Assembly: GCA_050258575.1 (NCBI GenBank)
Contig: JBLMYZ010000032.1
Location: forward strand, 1-7,501
Direction of reading: 5' to 3'
DNA length: 7,501 bases
Source: JAPUDS01 sp050258575
Lineage (GTDB): Bacteria > Patescibacteriota > Saccharimonadia > Saccharimonadales > Saccharimonadaceae
The notes below the pieces were generated by a model, which was not told the DNA's origin, searched no databases, and was given only the letters and a program-made list of their open reading frames with translations. Shown here in pieces: positions 6,117 through 7,501 of this stretch. Within the stretch, counting starts at the first letter, position 1. Each line of letters opens with the position of its first letter. Both the position numbers and the translations under genes were made by a program.

Positions 6117-6851
6117 CTAGCGCATGACCGCGAGTAACGCTAGGCGCCCCATCGTTTCACCGTTCTGGTGCGAAAAATAATCAGCACTAACCATCGTATC
6201 GACTTTTGACGCATGAATATTGTCGGACGGTATACCTTGCTTCATGAAAAGTTGTCGATTAAACCCCGCCAAATCAAGATATGTCCCGCCGTCACGTTCT
6301 TCAAAATACCCCTGCCAATCCGGGTCGTTAGCACGATCAAACCATGTCATCTTATAGCTTTCTTTTTGAGCGTGCGGGCTCATCCAGACGATAATATCTT
6401 CTGGGTTACTACCATGATGTATGAAGTGCTTTGTGATATCTGTTGCTAGCTTCGCATAGGTCGAATGCCGTCCGAGGTGCGCTATCGCTAGCGCATGCCG
6501 TTTCGTGTCGTATATCGCTGTCGCTGCGCAATCAGCCACGGGCAAGAATAGCCCGACATTCTCCTGCTCGGTATATAACGCGTCCGCCACAACCTCGCTC
6601 GTAAATTTTGTCGTCGAACCGTTGTCTGCTTCAGCGATAAGGTGATATGTGCGTGATTCATCATAAATAATCCGCTGGTATACCACGTCGGAATAACTCA
6701 CTTTGTTCGCTTCGCAAAACTTCGTGCGATTCGAAACAGTTATACCGTTGTGCACACCTATGGCTTTGTCGAGCATCGTGCCGTCGCTCCGAGATGATAC
6801 AGCAACAGTTACATTGTTCGGGAAGCAGGTTGGTTGGTGTTGGGTTATCAT
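6117..6851 (-). CDS. Divergent laccase-domain (YfiH/PgeF-like) protein
   Basis: This 244-residue protein belongs to the Cu-oxidase_4/YfiH family of purine-nucleoside phosphorylase/deaminase and peptidoglycan-editing enzymes, all cytoplasmic. Family landmarks are recognisable but drifted: LFLPVADCAATAIYD at 101-115 with zinc-ligand C108, AIAHLGRHST at 122-131 with ligand H125 (usual form VHAGWRGT), SPHAQKESY at 158-166, YLDLAGFNRQLF at 191-202 and FSHQNGETMGR at 226-236. The first metal histidine, normally in a QVHG motif, is not at the expected place: residues 59-61 read QRI, and the nearest His is H70. Activity is therefore uncertain. The ATG at 6851 overlaps the rsmA stop as ATGA. An in-frame GTG at 6881 exists but lies inside rsmA and has nothing to recommend it. 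I give no symbol because pgeF function cannot be assumed. Confidence 0.82.
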   Translation of the reverse strand: MITQHQPTCFPNNVTVAVSSRSDGTMLDKAIGVHNGITVSNRTKFCEANKVSYSDVVYQRIIYDESRTYHLIAEADNGSTTKFTSEVVADALYTEQENVGLFLPVADCAATAIYDTKRHALAIAHLGRHSTYAKLATDITKHFIHHGSNPEDIIVWMSPHAQKESYKMTWFDRANDPDWQGYFEERDGGTYLDLAGFNRQLFMKQGIPSDNIHASKVDTMVSADYFSHQNGETMGRLALLAVMR

Positions 6852-7501
6852 ACGGTTAGTATAGCACTCAACTGCACCCACTGTTCGACGGATACATCGG
6901 CGGCACGCGCTTCGAGCGAGATACCGCTACTCGTCAGATATCGTTCGACTTCCGCTTTTTCAAGCTGTAAACCGCCCGCCAGGGAACTGCGAAGTTTTTT
7001 GCGCGGCGCTGAGAAGCCGGCTCGGAGGACTCGTCGGAGCGCCACGCGGTCTATTCCTGCATATTTGTCCAGCTGGTGTTTTTTGCATACTACTACTTGA
7101 CTGTCAACCTTGGGCGACGGAGTAAAATACTCTTTTGGCACACGTGGACCAAGTTGTATATTGTAAGCACTTTGCAGCTGCACCGCTATGGTCGTCAGGT
7201 CACCCGGCTTTGCTGCAAGCTTTTCGGCCACTTCTTTTTGAACGAGCAGCGCCATAACCTCAGGTTGGTTCTCTGCTCTCAGAAACCACTCCACGATTTT
7301 TTGGGTGATATAATACGGCACGTTCGCGACAACTTTGTAACCCGATGGTAACCGACCGAGGTCGTAGGTTAAGATATCACCCGCTACCACCTCGAGCGCT
7401 GTGCCGGGAAATTGCCCGGGAAGTTTTCGCGCCAAGTCGCCGTCATACTCGACAGCAACAACTCGACCTGTATGCCTCAACAGTACAGAGGTCAGTGTCC
7501 C
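6848..7501 (-). CDS. rsmA: 16S rRNA adenine dimethyltransferase RsmA/KsgA (5' end cut by window)
   Basis: RsmA dimethylates two adjacent adenines in the 3'-terminal hairpin of 16S rRNA (A1518/A1519 in E. coli) during late 30S assembly, using S-adenosylmethionine. The open frame runs to the right edge and 217 residues are visible; roughly 45-60 N-terminal residues, including the start and the first SAM motif glycines, are missing. Visible parts, numbered from the window edge, are GTLTSVLL (1-8, end of SAM motif I), VAVEYD (15-20, acidic ribose contact), GDILTYDL (41-48), the catalytic NVPYYIT (60-66, usually NLPYYI), QKEVAEKL, FTPSPKVDS and the C-terminal domain with RRVLRAGFSAPRKKLRSSL. A TTG at 7480 is in frame but is internal, not the start. 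The gene ends in an ATGA overlap with the laccase-domain gene. Confidence 0.95.
   Translation of the reverse strand, partial: GTLTSVLLRHTGRVVAVEYDGDLARKLPGQFPGTALEVVAGDILTYDLGRLPSGYKVVANVPYYITQKIVEWFLRAENQPEVMALLVQKEVAEKLAAKPGDLTTIAVQLQSAYNIQLGPRVPKEYFTPSPKVDSQVVVCKKHQLDKYAGIDRVALRRVLRAGFSAPRKKLRSSLAGGLQLEKAEVERYLTSSGISLEARAADVSVEQWVQLSAILTV
6858..6866 (-). promoter_or_regulatory. Extended -10 promoter for the laccase-domain gene (leaderless spacing)
   Basis: TGCTATACT on the minus strand has the same TGnTATACT form as the metG site and ends 6 nt before the ATG at 6851. It lies inside the last codons of rsmA, so part of the match could be forced by coding. The gene also has an ATGA overlap with rsmA, so it can be translated by coupling from the rsmA message as well as from its own transcript. 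Confidence 0.45.

Overview
The window looks like a piece of a Candidate Phyla Radiation genome, most likely Candidatus Saccharibacteria (TM7). This is an inference from the style of the proteins (a Saccharibacteria-like divergent cysteine desulfurase and laccase-domain protein, and two small genes I cannot place in any family), from tight gene packing, and from TGA being a normal stop in several ATGA overlaps. That last point argues against the recoded Gracilibacteria/SR1 code. There are no tRNA or rRNA genes, CRISPR arrays, insertion sequences or convincing terminators.

Every gene is on the minus strand, so the window reads right to left. In transcription order: the 3' part of rsmA/ksgA (16S rRNA dimethyltransferase, cut by the right edge); a laccase-domain (YfiH/PgeF-like) protein; metG; a TatD-family nuclease; an uncharacterised 84-residue protein; an uncharacterised 136-residue protein; a class V cysteine desulfurase; a membrane-anchored DUF218/YdcF-like protein; and mnmA. 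A 141-bp spacer follows, then the start of a probable secreted protein cut by the left edge.

The genes form one near-continuous run. ATGA overlaps join rsmA/laccase, metG/tatD, desulfurase/ydcF and ydcF/mnmA, and the 84-residue gene overlaps its follower by 17 nt. metG, tatD and rsmA are a housekeeping neighbourhood also seen in Firmicutes. The desulfurase and MnmA form a coherent sulfur relay: the desulfurase makes a persulfide from cysteine and MnmA uses the sulfur to 2-thiolate U34 of tRNAs. The YdcF-like gene between them has no obvious place in that pathway.

Two signals go beyond gene calling. First, metG and the laccase-domain gene each have a TGnTATACT extended -10 box ending 6-7 nt before the ATG, and the desulfurase has TAAAAT 7 nt before its likely ATG. 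This spacing would put the transcript start at or next to the start codon, so leaderless mRNAs are possible. Other genes (mnmA, ydcF, the 136-residue gene) carry ordinary Shine-Dalgarno sequences. Second, the left-edge gene has a good ribosome site and ATG, but its signal-peptide hydrophobic core and AQA cleavage motif lie in the -1 frame. A correctly phased A AAA AAC slippery heptamer sits at the switch point, so this is either a sequence error, a phase-variable homopolymer, or real frameshifting.
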